Assembly: GCA_916048055.1 (NCBI GenBank)
Contig: CAJZHL010000001.1
Location: forward strand, 1,982,421 to 2,046,420
Reading direction: 5' to 3'
Length of the DNA: 64,000 nucleotides
Origin: Pedinophyceae sp. YPF-701
Taxonomy: Eukaryota; Chlorophyta; Pedinophyceae
Shown piece after piece: positions 34,129 through 46,914 of the stretch; the stretch's first letter is position 1; each line of letters starts with the position of its first letter. A program made the translations under genes and the position numbers. Under the pieces are notes generated by a model. It was given only the letters and a program-made list of their open reading frames with translations. It was not told where the DNA came from and did not search any database.

Positions 34129-35128
34129 TTTCGGTGCGCCGATGGCGGGGCGAAGCTGCGACGCGCGCGCGGCGCCGCCGCGCTTGGCTCCCGCGCCCCC
34201 GTGCGGCCGCGCAGGCGGACTGGACGCCCCACCTGACCGCGGGCGGGTCAACACGCCGGGCCGAGCGGGGCGTCGCGCGCGCGGGGGCTGGAGGCGCGCG
34301 GGCACCGCGGGGCGCATGCAGTCACTCCGTCCGTCGCGGAGCGGTCAGTCTTCGTCGCACGGGGTCGCGCTGAGGCGGGCGAACGGCTGGGTGGCTTGCC
34401 GGAGAGCAAGGAGGTCGCTGGCGGGGGGCGTGTGTGCGGCAGCGCTGGCCCGCTTCGCGCCGAGCAGCAGCGATGTACGGGCTCGCGGCGTCCTCTGACG
34501 CGTCGAGGATGGTGTGCGGCCGGCACGCTGCGGTCGGGTCCAAGCACTCGAGCCTCTGCCCGATTATGCCTCGGCGGGGCGTGTGGAGGGCCGCGTCTCC
34601 GAGCGGCACGCGTGTTAATATGAGGGTGATGGCGGTGGGGCGGGGGGATAGGCGGGCCGTGCGTGGCAGGTGCGTCGCGGGCTTGCGAAAGCCTCGTTCA
34701 CGATCCACGCCCCCGCTGCGCGCCAATCGACCCTCACCTGCGCATTTCGGGGCGCGGAGGGATCTCGTCCATTTTCAGGCGTGGGCTTCGTCGCTCGCGG
34801 GATCCTCCAGGCGCACTCACGGAGCGCGGTGCACCCTCCTCCTGAAACCACCTGGGCGCCATTGCGCCCTGCCTGCGTGTACTGCGCTCGCAGCCGGGCG
34901 GGCGGCCTCCCTGCGCACAGCTCAGCGGGCACCATGCCGCCGCGCGATAGTATCTCGGCCTGGGCGGCCGTGTGCGCGCGGGTCGCAGCGGGGGAGCGCC
35001 ACCGCGGACCGGCCCGGTGCGCTCCCGCGTGCGCGCGCCCACCGCCTCGCCGCCGCGCCCCCGATCGCAGGTTTGGCGACAGCACGCCGGGGAGGGAGAG
35101 CGAGTGGACCTTGCCGACGCAGGCGGAC
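34129..35128. promoter_or_regulatory. Divergent intergenic region (PsbP-domain / DprA-like)
   Basis: One kilobase lies between two opposite start codons. An acceptor-like GATCGCAG just before 35070 opens a frame that reads into the DprA-like start, so a transit-peptide exon for that gene may lie here. No defined promoter motif was recognised. Confidence 0.4.
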
Positions 35129-36285
35129 ATGGTGACGAAGGGGGGGCAGAAGGCGGCAGTGGCAGAGGTCAAGGAGAAGGACGACGCGCTCGACTACCTG
35201 AGCGAGCTGCGCGCCATCCAAGGTGCGGACCCGCGCGAGACGGGCGCGCCGCGCCGGGCCGGCGCCGTGCTGCCGCCCGTGGCCGCCGCCGCCCGCCCGC
35301 CTGGCGCATTTCACCTGCACACGGCGCGCGCTGCGGGCCGCCGACGCGCCGCCCGACGCCGCGCGCCCCGCCGCCCGCGCTGCAGACAACGACCCGAAGA
35401 AGATCGGGTTCTTCGGCACGCGGAACCTGGGCCTCATGCACCAGAAGCTCGGTGAGTCCCCCGCGCTGCGCCGCACGCACGCGCGCGCTGCCCGCGCCCC
35501 GCCGACGCGCGCGCGGAGGCCCGACCCGCCCCGGCGCGCCCGCCCCCGCCCGCAGTCGAGACGCTGGCGTACGCGATGATCATCACGGGGAACAAGCTGG
35601 TCACAAGCGGCGCCACGGGCACCAACGCCGCCGTCATCCGCGGGGCCCTGCGCGCGCCCGAGGACGAGGTCGCGGAGAACCTCCTCGTCGTCCTCCCGCA
35701 GTCCAGCTACCTCCAGCCCGCCGAGTCCCGCGAGCTCCTCGAACAGGTGCGCCCGCGCCCGCGCCCGCCCGCCCAGACGCCACCGCCGCGCCGCGGACCG
35801 GCCCCACCGCGCCCGGACGCGTGCGCGTGCGTGCAGGTGCGCGACGCGGGCTGCAAGGTCATCGAGAGCCCGGAGAACGACGGCCTGAGCTTGTACCAGG
35901 CCTCCCAGGTGTGCCCGCACGCAACCAACCGCGAAACGAACGCACGCGCCTGGACCGTCCCGCGCGCAACGCGTGGCGCGCGCCCGACCCGTCCCGGTCA
36001 CGGTCGCGCGCCCGTCCCGGTCCGCCGCAGATATGCAACCGCGACATTGTCAACCGGGTGGAGCAGGTCATCATCTTCGCCTTCCACGACAGCAGCCTGC
36101 TGCTCTCCACCGCGAGCGAGGCCCGGGCGCGAAAACGCCTCGTGACTCTGTTCTATCTGGTGCGTGTGCCTGTGCGGGAGAGCGGCGCCCACCCTCCATC
36201 GTGTCGCAGCGCCGCCCCGTCGTCGTCGGTGCCGGAGATCCGGGCCCTCACGCGCCTGCACTGCCATCCCGATCTGCAGGATTAG
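35129..36285 (+). CDS. DprA/LOG-like Rossmann-fold protein, cyanobacterial/plastid type
   Basis: Six exons (35129-35222, 35386-35451, 35556-35746, 35837-35908, 36031-36159, 36280-36285) give 185 aa. The core is a Rossmann nucleotide-binding fold: KKIGFFGTRNLGLMHQKL, ETLAYAMIITGNKLVTSGAT, GTNAAVIRGAL, then VAENLLVVLPQSSYLQPAES and QVIIFAFHDSSLLL. Cyanobacterial and plant homologues are annotated as DNA recombination-mediator A (DprA)-related, though the plant role is not established. The family normally ends in LFYLD; here LFYL is on exon 5 and the final D plus stop are on exon 6, a coding tail of six nucleotides. An upstream exon encoding a transit peptide is likely, because the reading frame is open through an acceptor near 35070. 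Confidence 0.82.
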
Positions 36286-37317
36286 GACCGCGGCGGAACT
36301 GAGGAAGAGAGAAGCCGTCCAGCCAGGCTCTCTCTCCACCAGCGGCACCTCTCGGGGCACCTCTGCCTGCGCCACACGGCCGCCCTGACACCCGCCCCGG
36401 GATAGCGTCAGCGAGACTGTGAGGCGCTCGGTCTCAACGGCTCACCCGCACGTTGCCACGTCTGCGGCGCGCAGCCCCCAGTGTGCGACACCACACCGGC
36501 GTGCGGTGTGCTGCGGGGAGCTGAAACGGCCTGGCCCGGGGAACGACGCTTGAACGCGACCGGCGCACGCCCAGACGCTGGGGCTCGCGTGCGATCACTA
36601 CCTCTGCGACGGCCCGCCACTACCCGTGGTACACAGAAGCATGTAACACCTCACCTCAGATCAACCGGCAGGGTGCTGCGCCCTCTCCATCGCGATGCTG
36701 GGCGTTAGGTCCGCCGGCTTGTCTAGCCGTGTGCTGCGCGGCGACCTCGCGACGTGCTCCGCGCCCCAAGATGCCCATGTCAGTCTGGCAACCAGCAGTG
36801 CTCAGCGCCCCTCTAGGGCGCTGTCCGGGCACCTCGGGAGCGCGCGCGTGACGGCTGCGACATAGGTGGTCGCCCAGCACACAACTGCAGGATCTGCGAG
36901 GCGTCGCGGGCTGCAGCGAGCGAGGCCGCAGGGGCGCAACCTGAACTCCAGGCAGCTCTGCGCCACGGCCGTCGGCAGAGGACGCACACACGAGAGACGC
37001 AACGTGAGGCCTGTTTGACGCTTGGACTTGCTACGTGATTGATTCGCCCTGTACAAACCCCGTCAGCGGCCCGTGTGTGCGTACAGAGCACCGCCTGTTG
37101 GTCGTGGGCGACCGGGGAGCTCCAGCGAGGACGACAACCACGTCGCCTGCGAGCCGGAAGAGATCATCTTCACCAGGTCGCATCGAGGGCGGCGGCGGCG
37201 TGCGAGGTGCGCCGCACCGCTGCGTTGGCGGGCCAGGACTGGGGCAGGAGGGCGGTGGCGCGGGGCGCGGTATCTGGGAGGGTCTGTCGTACTGCCGCGC
37301 TTCGATTCGGCCGCGAG
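36286..37317. other. Boundary between housekeeping block and LRR array, no supported gene
   Basis: No domain or consistent splice structure was found. Base composition falls slightly compared with the upstream block and stays lower in the intergenic parts of the LRR array. Confidence 0.45.
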
Positions 37318-39832
37318 ATGGTGCGAAGTGCCCTCTACGCCGCCGATACGCTCAACGTATTCCTTGCAGCACTCGCTGGATGCACCGTTGATCACACCGC
37401 GTGGTAGCTGCCACGCGCTCTGACACGCGGACCCCGACCCCTGGTCGCGCAGAAGGCGGCGGAGCGACGTGCGCTGTTTGGGCGCGTGTTGCGCGAGGTG
37501 CCGTGCATGCTCGACCGGCTGTCGGACGAGGACAAGGCGCGCCTGGCGGCGACATGTTGGAGCGTGCTGGAGGCGGTGCTGCGCGGGTGCCGGGCGGTGC
37601 TGAAAGTGAGCAGGAGCGACCCTGTGCTGCAAGTCCTGGCGCGGCGCATGGAGGAGGGTCCGTGCCATGGCTCGCTGAAGGGAGGCACCATGCAGGTGTT
37701 GGCAACGGACGCGGGGCAGCTGCTTGCGGCGATGGAGAAGGTCGACGAGGCCTTCGTCGACGTGCACGACGACGGCAATGGCGCCGACGACGAGGCGACG
37801 GAGGTCGCGAAGTGGTACAACTGCGCGTGGCTGCTGGGGAGCGGGGCGCGCGACGAGGACGCGGCGCGGGTGACGGGGCTCGTCGCTCCGCAGTGGGCCC
37901 GCGTGCCGCCGTACGTGACGACGGACGTGGTGACGGTGTCGCAAATCCTATCTTCAAGCGGCGTCAGACAGCACCTGCGCTCCCTGCAGATCTCGCTGGT
38001 GTTCAGGGAGTCCCCGCTGGTCGAGCGGCTGGAGTGGTCGCTGCTGGACGCCATGTGCGGCCTCTCGGCTCTGCGCCACCTGGACATCGAGGTCGCAGCG
38101 CGCCCCGTGGAGGACCTGGTGCGCGTGATCAGCACCTGCAGCTCCCTCACGAGCCTGACCCTCTCGCAGGCAAAGTTCGACTTCGAGCAGACGCGCGTCT
38201 TCCTCGACGGTCTAGATCGGGCCAGTCATCTGCGGCGCCTGCGCCTGCGCGAAGTGCGGTTCCGCCACCGTCGGGCGAGTTCCGCCTCGGAGTCCTCGTG
38301 CTCGGAGGACGACGACGACGATGAAGTACGACCGCCGCCGTCCCACCTCGAGGCGATCGAGGTCGACAGGAGCGACCGTCCGTACTGCTGGCAGGACGCC
38401 ACGAACCTGCACGTGCTGGATGTGCGTGACGAGGGCGCGGGGGAGAGGTCAATGTCTTGCTGGGAGGACGTTGCGGACCTGATTCGGCGGAGTCGGGCGC
38501 TTCGGCGGGTGAAGCTGTCCTGCGATCACACCATTGCCGAGGAGGGCCTCTGTGCCGTGGTCTCAGCGCTGGAACAGAGCACTGTCGAGGTGTTGTCGTG
38601 CACGTGGTTGGCCCGCGCGCAGACGAAGGCGCCTCTCACGCAGGCTGTCGTCGCGGCGGTGAAGGCCAACACTTCGTTGCGCGAGCTCGAGCTCGTCTGG
38701 GACACGTTCTCGGAGCCCAATGACTGCGTCGACTGGGCGGCAGTTGCGCAGGCGCTGCGCGGCAACACGACGCTGCGGGTGCTTCGCATCGCTGATAGGG
38801 AGATGGGCGATGCCAGCGCCGCCGCATTCGCTGACATTCTCCGCGCCGACACGCTCGAGGAGTTCTGCCTGCAAGCACACACCACAATCTCGCCAAAGGG
38901 CATCGCTACGATGTCGCGGGGGCTGACCTTGAATGCCCGGCTCCAGGTTCGTGCCCGGCGAGCATATGGCATCGCACGCAGTCATCGTCACCAGGGTGAA
39001 CTCGCGGTAGTTCCAGCTGCTCTGGTGTGTGTTGCGCCGCCAGTGCTCCAGGACGCGCGCCCCCGCCCGCGGCGCTCTCGCACGTCTGCAGCAGCCGCAT
39101 GCTCGCCATCTCCAGCCTCGGCGGTGACACCCCCACGCTGGTGGAGGTCGACACTCGCTGCAACGATCCGCGCGTCAGGCATCGATGACTCCCAACGGGT
39201 GTCTGTCTTCCTCGCTGCAGGTCCTGCGCATGGACATGTGCCCGGAGCTCTGCAGCAGCGAGCAAGAGGCGGCCGACTGCATGGAGAGGCTCGTGGACGC
39301 GCTGTTTTGCGGGCGTCGGTGCAACAAAGACCCCTTACGTGACGGATGGTTGCTGGGGGGGGCGGTGCGCTGCGGACTGCGAACGCTAGAGATCTGCGAC
39401 TTATCGATGGGCGACGAGGGCGCGCGGCACATCGCGGCTGGCTTGTCGAGCGAGATGTGCGTGCTGCGGGAGCTGGTCCTCCGCAACGTCAACATCGGGG
39501 ACAGCGGCGTGACGCACATCGCGAGGGCTCTGGCGTCTGACCGCTGCCCGCTGGTGTCCCTGGAGATCACCAGTCTTCGGCTCACGGACCGAGGGCGCGA
39601 GAGCCTCGCGAAAGCATTGATCAAGAACACCACGCTGCGGCGGCTGAATCTCGCGACCATCGTCGAGAGGGTGGTCCCCGAGGTGTGGCCAACAACCGGC
39701 TTCCGGTACGTCGATAAGACCGTCGAGTGGACGCCGCTGGCCGAGCAGCTGCTGGACGCGCAAAAGTACGCGGCTGCGAGGCGCCTGGTGGACGTCGGGC
39801 ACGGACGCGGCGACCTCGCGCCCCAGGACTGA
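37318..39832 (+). CDS. F-box-like/LRR protein, array copy 1
   Basis: Exons 37318-37320 (ATG only), 37453-38946 and 39221-39832 give 702 aa. The conserved N-terminus reads LFGRVLREVPCMLDRLSDED, KARLAATCWSVLEAVLRGCR, VLQVLARRMEEGPCHG; this leucine/aspartate pattern resembles an F-box helix pair. It is followed by a linker and leucine-rich repeats of the ribonuclease-inhibitor type (for example LRTLEICDLSMGDEGARHIA, LRRLNLA). An acidic insert (ESSCSEDDDDDE, near 38290-38325) interrupts the repeats. It is the only copy in which I see a second intron, with a GTTCGT donor and 274 nt long, inside the LRR region. By analogy F-box/LRR proteins select substrates for SCF ubiquitin ligases, but this is only one reading; no NB-ARC or kinase domain is present. 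Confidence 0.7.
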
Positions 39833-40819
39833 ACGACCGACGGAATCGCACGCGCGACCTCCCGAGGCCGATCAGATGCGGCTGCAGGTGCACAGCGGGA
39901 GGGACGACTGCCCACGACGTGGGGGCTCTGACGTACGATGGCAGCGAACTGCGTCGCGTGGAGCAGCGACCGGTGCCCGCACGCACTCCGCGGTCTGCGC
40001 GTTGGGCGGGAATGCGTCGGGGACCGAGGGGCTTCTCACCGCCTCAGTACGTCGCCGCTGCCGCAGCACCCATGTGGCCGACTTGTGACTGTGCGATCGA
40101 CCGGCACCTCCTCCCAACTCGCCGGGGTAGCTGCAGTGAATCTGTGAGGCCGCTCAGTTGCAACCAGTCGCGCCGTGAGCTCTCGCGAACAGCCCTGCGT
40201 TGCGACACAGCAGCCTGAGTCGGCAGGGCCGCCAGGAAGCGAGCATGCCTTGCGCGCTGGGCACGTTCAGGTGCTGGCGGTGGCCGCCGCGCCCTGGCTC
40301 TCCGCGCTCGCATCCCATCCCATGACTGCCACGACAGTCTCGCGGCCCCCCCCCTGACGCACGCACCCGGTACCACCCGATGGCATGATGCCGCATCGCG
40401 CGACTCACCACGACCACCTAGGTCCCTCTCGCATGCTCGACATCGTGCACTTCCCGCGTGATGTTTGCGCGCCAAGGATGAGCGCATGACCGGAGGGGAC
40501 AACACAGGTGCACCTGCCCTCCGCAACTGCACACCCTAGCTCGCAAGCCGCGGGAATAGCGACGTACAGGGGCGTCCTTCACATCGAACAGGCACTCTGG
40601 AACGTCCATGTAGTGCGGCATACCGATCCCGGCGCCGTTGCTTGGCTGTTCCTGCAGATGAGTATCGGGCGTGCGAACGCGTGACGTGAGAAACGGGGGC
40701 GTACGGTGCACCACGGCAGTCACGCAAACCTACAGACTGGATTCACCACGGTTCAGCCCGAAACGAGGGGACGCTTCTGCGCCAGGTCGCCTCTGCAGTT
40801 GCGTAGGCAGGGATTCACG
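39833..40819. other. Intergenic stretch in the LRR array
   Basis: No gene is supported. It separates array copies 1 and 2 and must hold the promoter of copy 2. Confidence 0.45.
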
Positions 40820-43800
40820 ATGCCCTCGCATTCCGGCGATGTTGACGCCGCGGTGAGTCGATAGCCTCTCACATATGCCTTGTATGCTCACAGAAAGCGC
40901 CACGATGGATCCTGTTTCATGCGATGCGCTGCGCATGCGATCCCTGCGACCCTGCATCCCTTCATGTCGCCCTCGAACTCACCCGCGCCACCCACGTGAA
41001 CCTCCTCGCAGGCAACGGCGACGACCGGGCGCCCACGGCACCTGCTGGAGACGGTCCTGGACCACGTCCCCGGCCTGCTTTCCCTGTTGACACGTGAAGA
41101 CACCGCCGCGGTGGCGAGCGCGAGCTGGTCCACGCTCCTGACGGTGCTGCGGTACCAGCCGGCGACGCTGGTCGTGGACCTACATGGAGATGTGCTGGAC
41201 GTCCTGTCCCGGGCTGTTTCACCGCCTGGCGCCGACGGCGACGACTACCAGGGGCGGCTGCAGTGCGAGGGGTTGGTGGTGCCCGCGCAGGACGCCGCTG
41301 CGCTCCGTGCGATGGGGCGGGCAGCGCGCGCGGCCGGCGAGGAGGACTACGTCGCGTGGCTGCTGCGGGGCCAGCCGAGCAGGCAGGCGAACCGCGCGTT
41401 CTTCGCGCTGTCGCAATCCGCGGAGGACGCCGCACTCCCGCGAGTGCTGGGCGTCAAGCTGGAGGCTCCATGGCTCCGTCGGGCTCTGTCGGAATCGCAC
41501 CAGGCGCAGGCGTCGGCGCTGCAGGAGCGGGTGGCGGCCTTGTTGGACCGTTGGGAGGTGCGACAACACCTGCAGCTTTTCGACATCTCCAGGTGCCTGC
41601 CTCTGTCGGGAACACGTTTACTCGACCGAGAGCTGATGGCCGCGCAGCACCTGACCGTGCTCGACCTGAGCGAGAACCGCGGCTTGGGTGACGACGAACT
41701 CGCATACGCGCTGCCGTCCTTGCTGCGGCGGGTCCCCACGTTGCGGCGACTGGACCTGAGCGGCACGAGGGTCACGAACAAGACCGTCGCGGGCGTGGCG
41801 GATGAGCTCGAACAGGGCCACGAGCTGCAGTGTCTCAAGCTGCGCGGCTTGAAGCTGAGCCGGTGGTATGCGGATGATTATGATTATTATGATTACGAGG
41901 AGCCGTATGGCTTGAAATCGCCCCTCTCACGGGCCCTCAAGAAGAATGTCAAGCTCGCGGAGCTGCACTGCGGCAACTGCCGCCTTCCCAGCGACGAGAT
42001 CATCCAGGCCCTGGAGAACAACACCAACCTGCGCACCCTGGATCTGTCGGACAACCAGTCCTTCGGCGCTGCTTCGGCGGTCAGACAGATGCTGTCGAAG
42101 AACAGCACGCTGCAGCATCTCGACCTGACGCGTACCTGCAACGGCAGCACGGACGCCGTCACAATCGCACATGCGCTCGGGCACGCCTGCTCCCTTCGCT
42201 CGATCAACCTCACGAGCTGCTTCTTCGAAAGTCCCGGGGCGGCCAGTATCGGCGCGGCGCTTGCGGGCAACACGTCCCTGCTGTCCTTGACGCTGGCGGA
42301 GAACCCACTTCGAGCGCGAGGGGTCGTCGCACTCGCCAAGGAGCTCGCGGGCAACGTCACGATCCGCCACGTGCGTCTAACGGGGTGGAAGAACGTCTAC
42401 GACGTGGACGTGCATCGCGCGGCGGCCACGGCGAACCCCTTTTTGGACGGCGCTCCGCCGCCTCAAACGGCAGAGCCCGACCCGACGGCCGACGACCACG
42501 AGGTGCAGGCGGCGGTCTATCTGGAGCGGATGGTGTCGGGTTGTCGCTCCCTGCGGTCCCTCGACCTGTCGGGGTGCGTCGCGGTCGACGCAGCAGAGTC
42601 CGACGCAGCAGAGGACTTCCACACGACGACGACGCCCGTCGGTGACCACGGGGCGATGGGGATCGGAGCTGGCCTCCTGAACAGCACGTCGCTCACCTCT
42701 CTGGCCCTCGTCGGGTTCGGCATCGGGCTCCTGGGCTGCGGGGCGCTGGGCATGGGGCTCGCGGGAACGTCTTGTCTCCGGAAGCTCGACCTCAGCCACA
42801 ACTGGCTGGAGGACGGTGGCGCGACTGCGGTTGCGGCAGGGCTGCAGGTCAACACGTCGCTCGAGGAGCTGGCGTTGCGCTCAGCTCGCATCGGAGACGC
42901 CGGGGGCTGCGCAGTTGCCTCGGCTCTGCTGCGCCACCCCATGCTCCGCAGGCTCGACGTGTCGCGGAACAAGCTGGGCGACCCTGCTGCATGCAGGCTT
43001 GCAGCGGTGATCCGAGCGCCGACTTCGGCGCTGCGCGATCTCGACGCCTCGTACAACTTGTTTGGCGCTTTGGGTGGCACGGAGATCGCGCGTGCCCTCA
43101 CGGACAGCCGCAGCCTGCGAAGGCTGGATCTCGGGAGCGCCTTCAATGCGGCGCGCGGAGAGAGGGACGGCTCGAAGGTCGCGGCAGCTTTCGCGGAGGC
43201 TCTGCAGCGCTGCGCGTCGCTCATGTCGCTCGACCTCAGCGGCTGCTACGTCGACGATGACGGAGCTCGAGCGCTCGGGGCGGCGCTGGCGAGCAACTCC
43301 TCGCTGCGCTTCCTGAACCTGGAGGGGTCGGGCACGTCCCCGCAGGGTTCTCGCTCCCTGCTGGAGGGAGTGCTGAACAGCACGTCCCAACTCGATCTGA
43401 AGCTCGCAAGAGCAGCGGGCAAGTGGAGAAGGCACGCGAGGGGCCGCGACGCGGACGGGGGTGCCCGCCCGCTGGCTCCGGCGTGGTCCTCGCCGCGGTG
43501 CAGGGAGAACGCCAAGCGGTGGGAGGCAGGCGAGGTGGGCATCGCGTGGGCGGAGGGAGAGGAGGGCTGGAAGCCGCCGCCGCCGCGGAAGGGCCGGGCG
43601 AGGCGCGAAGCGGGAGCCGGCCCGTCGGGGCAGCAATCCGTGCCTCCTGGGCAGGAACAAGCCGCGGGGCACCAGACGCCTGCACCGCCGCCGCACCCGC
43701 CAGCGCAGCAGTGGCCCGGCAGTGGTCTCGTCGTTCCGGGAGCAGGGCATCCGGCCATGTGGTCCTACATGCAGCAGCGGCCCTACATGGTGCCGCACTT

Positions 43801-43999
43801 CCCGGTGATGGCGTGGGGCCCGCCACCGTCGTGGAGGCCGGTGGCGTACCCGCGGCCGTTCCTCGCGTTCAGACCGTACGCCTGGCACGCGGCGATGGCG
43901 CAGCATACGCCGTCCTTCCCCCCCGGAGCCTCAACTGCGTCAGGTGGGAAGAAAAACAAAAAGAAGAAGAAGAAGGGGAACCAGGGGGGGGGGCGATGA
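40820..43999 (+). CDS. F-box-like/LRR protein, array copy 2, with proline-rich and lysine-rich tail
   Basis: Exons 40820-40852 and 41012-43999 give 1006 aa, the longest member. The first exon encodes MPSHSGDVDAA and joins in phase 0 to HLLETVLDHVPGLLSLLTRE, the family's N-terminal module. It has the most regular LRRs in the array, about 20 repeats such as LTVLDLSENRGLGDDELAYA, LRTLDLSDNQSF and LRKLDLSHNWLEDGGA. A Tyr/Asp-rich insert (WYADDYDYYDYEEPYG, 41863-41910) is encoded by a locally AT-rich stretch. The last ~140 residues are non-LRR: proline/tryptophan/tyrosine-rich (PYMVPHFPVMAWGPPPSW) ending in GGKKNKKKKKKGNQGGGR. That tail suggests binding to RNA or another acidic partner; this is inference. 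No transmembrane segment was seen. Confidence 0.72.
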
Positions 44000-44779
44000 C
44001 AGGCGCGTCTCACACGGCGCAGGCGCCGCAGGGGGGGGGCACTGCCGGGCGGGCGGCGGTGCTAGAAGTCGCCGCGACCGACTGCTCATGGGGTGTTGCG
44101 CTGGCGGCGACTGCGAGAGCGCGAAGAGGTGTGCGCGGCGACATGCGCGGCGACACGCATACACGCGACCCGTCGCACGATGTCCGCAGCGCGGAACCAT
44201 CGCATGGCCGACCAACTGCCCCTGCAGGACCTCGGGATGCAATGCGCTACTGTAGCTTCCCCTGCTGAGGGCGCTGGGCGGACGACCGGACGGGTTTGGC
44301 CCTTGCTCTCTCCGGGGTGATCCATCGCGAGCGCGGGCGGCGAACGGGCTGGACTGGGGGAGCTTCTGGCGCGAAGCGCGACGTTGTACCTCGGAGTTCC
44401 CGAGGACGTGAGAATCGGTCGGTCGCGGGGCTTGTGGGGCGGATTCGGGGCGGGGCGGTGCAGTTTCGGGACGCTCTGATACTCATCCGTGTCGTTTCCT
44501 CCGCAGAGTCGCAGTTGAAGAGCAAGGTACGCCGCGCGCAGCCCAACCTCCTGGTTGCGCAAGGTCGCCGCCCTCTCACGCTGCCTAGGAGGGATGGACG
44601 TGGCTTTTCTGCGCGCAGACCCGATATACATGTCTTCGGCGCTCTGACTGTCATGTTTTCTGGGGCAGGAGTTGCTCTGAATTCGCGCGGCCGCGCTTTT
44701 TTCTTTGCTGCAGGTTTCTTTGCGCTTTCAGGGCTCCCTCCCGCGACTCAGCCGGCGTTGAGCTGTCGACGTGTCGATC
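44000..44779. other. Intergenic stretch in the LRR array
   Basis: No supported gene. In the frame of copy 3 the sequence is open far upstream of its exon 2, but the translation lacks any family similarity. Confidence 0.45.
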
Positions 44780-46914
44780 ATGGTGAGTCATGTGCGGCGA
44801 CGCTGGCAGCTATTCATGCACGCTCGCGAGTAGCAGCGCGACCGGAAAGATCTGTGCGCTGGTGGTTGGCCTCGCCTGTCCGCGGGAAACGATCCACAGC
44901 ACAGCCCGTTTTATGTCAGATCCAGTCTTACGCATTCAGGGTCCAGAGGCGATGTCCGAGACGCGATGTTCTGGCCTCTTCGTGCTTGCAGAGGGACCAG
45001 CAGCGGGACGCCGGCGCCGCACAGCTCTTCGAGCGGTTGCTGCGCGAGACCCCCGCCATCTTCAGCGATCTGCCGGTGACTGACAAGGTGCATCTGGCGA
45101 CGACGTGCTGGAGCGCGCTCGAGGCGATCCTGCGCCACTGCGACACCACGCTGACGCTGCGCATTGGCAGCGCAGTGCTGCAAGGGCTGGGCAAGCGCTT
45201 GCGACCCGGTCAATGCGAGGGCACGGTGCGGTGCCGCGGCGTGGGCGTGCTGGCGACGGACGCGGGTGCGCTGCACGCGGCGTTGCAGAGTGCGGCCCCA
45301 GTGTCGGAACAAACACAGCGGACTTCCATCAGGAGGTTCGGCGAGGGGGCGCAGGGGCCGGCTGAGTGGGTGCAGTTTGTGGCGCGGCTGCTACAGGACT
45401 CGTCGACGGCGGGGTCGGGTGCGATGCGCGTGACGGCGCTGATCATGCCCGTCGACACCTACGCCAGAAGCTTGGCAAGCGCAGCTGAGCTGCAAACGCT
45501 GCGGTCCGTGCTGACGCTCCCCGCGGTCCGAGACCACCTGCGACACCTTTCCCTCATGGGGCTGTCGCGGGACGTGACGGCGCTGCACGGCGCGCTGAGG
45601 GAGATGCCAACCCTGCGGCACCTTGAGGCAGGTGGCGGGTGGACGTCCACACCAATCGTCGGGGACCCCGCGATCGCAAGCCTGATCAGCGAGTGTGCGT
45701 CGCTTCAGCGTCTGCGCGTATCCTCGGTGAGCTTCGATGCGCAAGCGACGACGGTGTTTCTCACGTGGCTGGCGGGAGCAAGCCGGCTGCGAGACCTGCG
45801 CCTCGACGACTGCGGCGTTCCCGACGGCAGGCTGGAGCGCTGGTTCGCGTCGGGGAACCGACTTGGGCGCCTCGAGGTGTTTGGCGAGCGCAGCTCGGAA
45901 ACATGGAGGCGCAGCGGACACATGGAGCTTCCGTGGCTCAGGGTGCTGGCGAGGCAGGCGACGACGTCTCTGCGGGAGCTGAACCTCTTGTATCACTCGT
46001 TCGTCGGCCGGGCGCAGAACCAGGCGATTGCGAGCATCCTGCGGGCGACCAAGAGCGTGGAGACACTCTGCGTGGAGACATGCGCCATGGATGGCGATCC
46101 TGGCGCGGCTTCTGGGGGCATGGCAGACGTCTTGTTGGCGCTGTCGGAGAACACGTCGGTCAAGCAGGCGTACTTCGTGGCACCTCCGACTGTGTTGCTC
46201 TTCGAGTCGGTCATCCTTGCGCTCGAGGAGCTGTTTGCGCGCAACATCACGCTGGAGGAGCTGGTCGTGGCGGAAGCGTACAGCCAAGAGGCCGGCTACA
46301 AGTATGTGGATTTCGAACAGATCGAGATGTCGGGGCCGCGCCGCCCAGCCGTGCGGGCCATGGCAGCAGCGCTGGGTGGCAACTTGACGCTGGAGAGGCT
46401 GCGGTACCCGCTGCGCGTCGATCCGGGCCAGTTCGACGCGGCAGAGTTCGGCGCCAACATCTCCCGCAACCGCACGCTGAGGGAACTCTCTCTGAGGGGG
46501 AGGTTCGGCACTTACGCGCTCAACGGTTCTGATGATGGCTTGCGGCAGATGGCGCAAGGGCTGGCCCGCATTACGAGCCTGCGCACCCTCGACATCCAGC
46601 TCTCCAGCGGCGACTGGGACGAGGACGTCGGCAACGCTGCCACCGTGGCCCTCGTCGACGGGCTGTGGGGCAGCGCCGGGAGCAAGAGCCGGCTGCGGCG
46701 TCTCGTGCTGCGCAACTCCGGCGTCAGGGACCCGGGGGCGCGGCGACTCGCGGAGGCGCTGAGGTCGGACGACTGCATGCTGGAGAAGCTGGACCTGCAG
46801 GGGAACGACATCGGGGAAGCGGGCATGCAGGCGCTGGGCGAGGCGCTGGCCGTCAGGAAAATCAGCACCAAGGTGCTGCCCAGGCCTCCTGTCGGCGGCA
46901 CGCTCGATCACTGA
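44780..46914 (+). CDS. F-box-like/LRR protein, array copy 3
   Basis: Exons 44780-44782 (ATG directly followed by GTGAGT) and 44992-46914 give 641 aa. N-terminal module: LFERLLRETPAIFSDLPVTD, KVHLATTCWSALEAILRHCD, then VGVLATDAGALHAALQS. LRR-like segments follow (LQRLRVSSVSFDAQATTVFL, LRELNLLYHSF, LRRLVLRNSGVRDPGARRLA, LEKLDLQGNDIGEAGMQALG). It is the most diverged of the six at the N-terminus. The ATG-only first exon is inferred from phase and from its recurrence in other copies. Confidence 0.7.
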
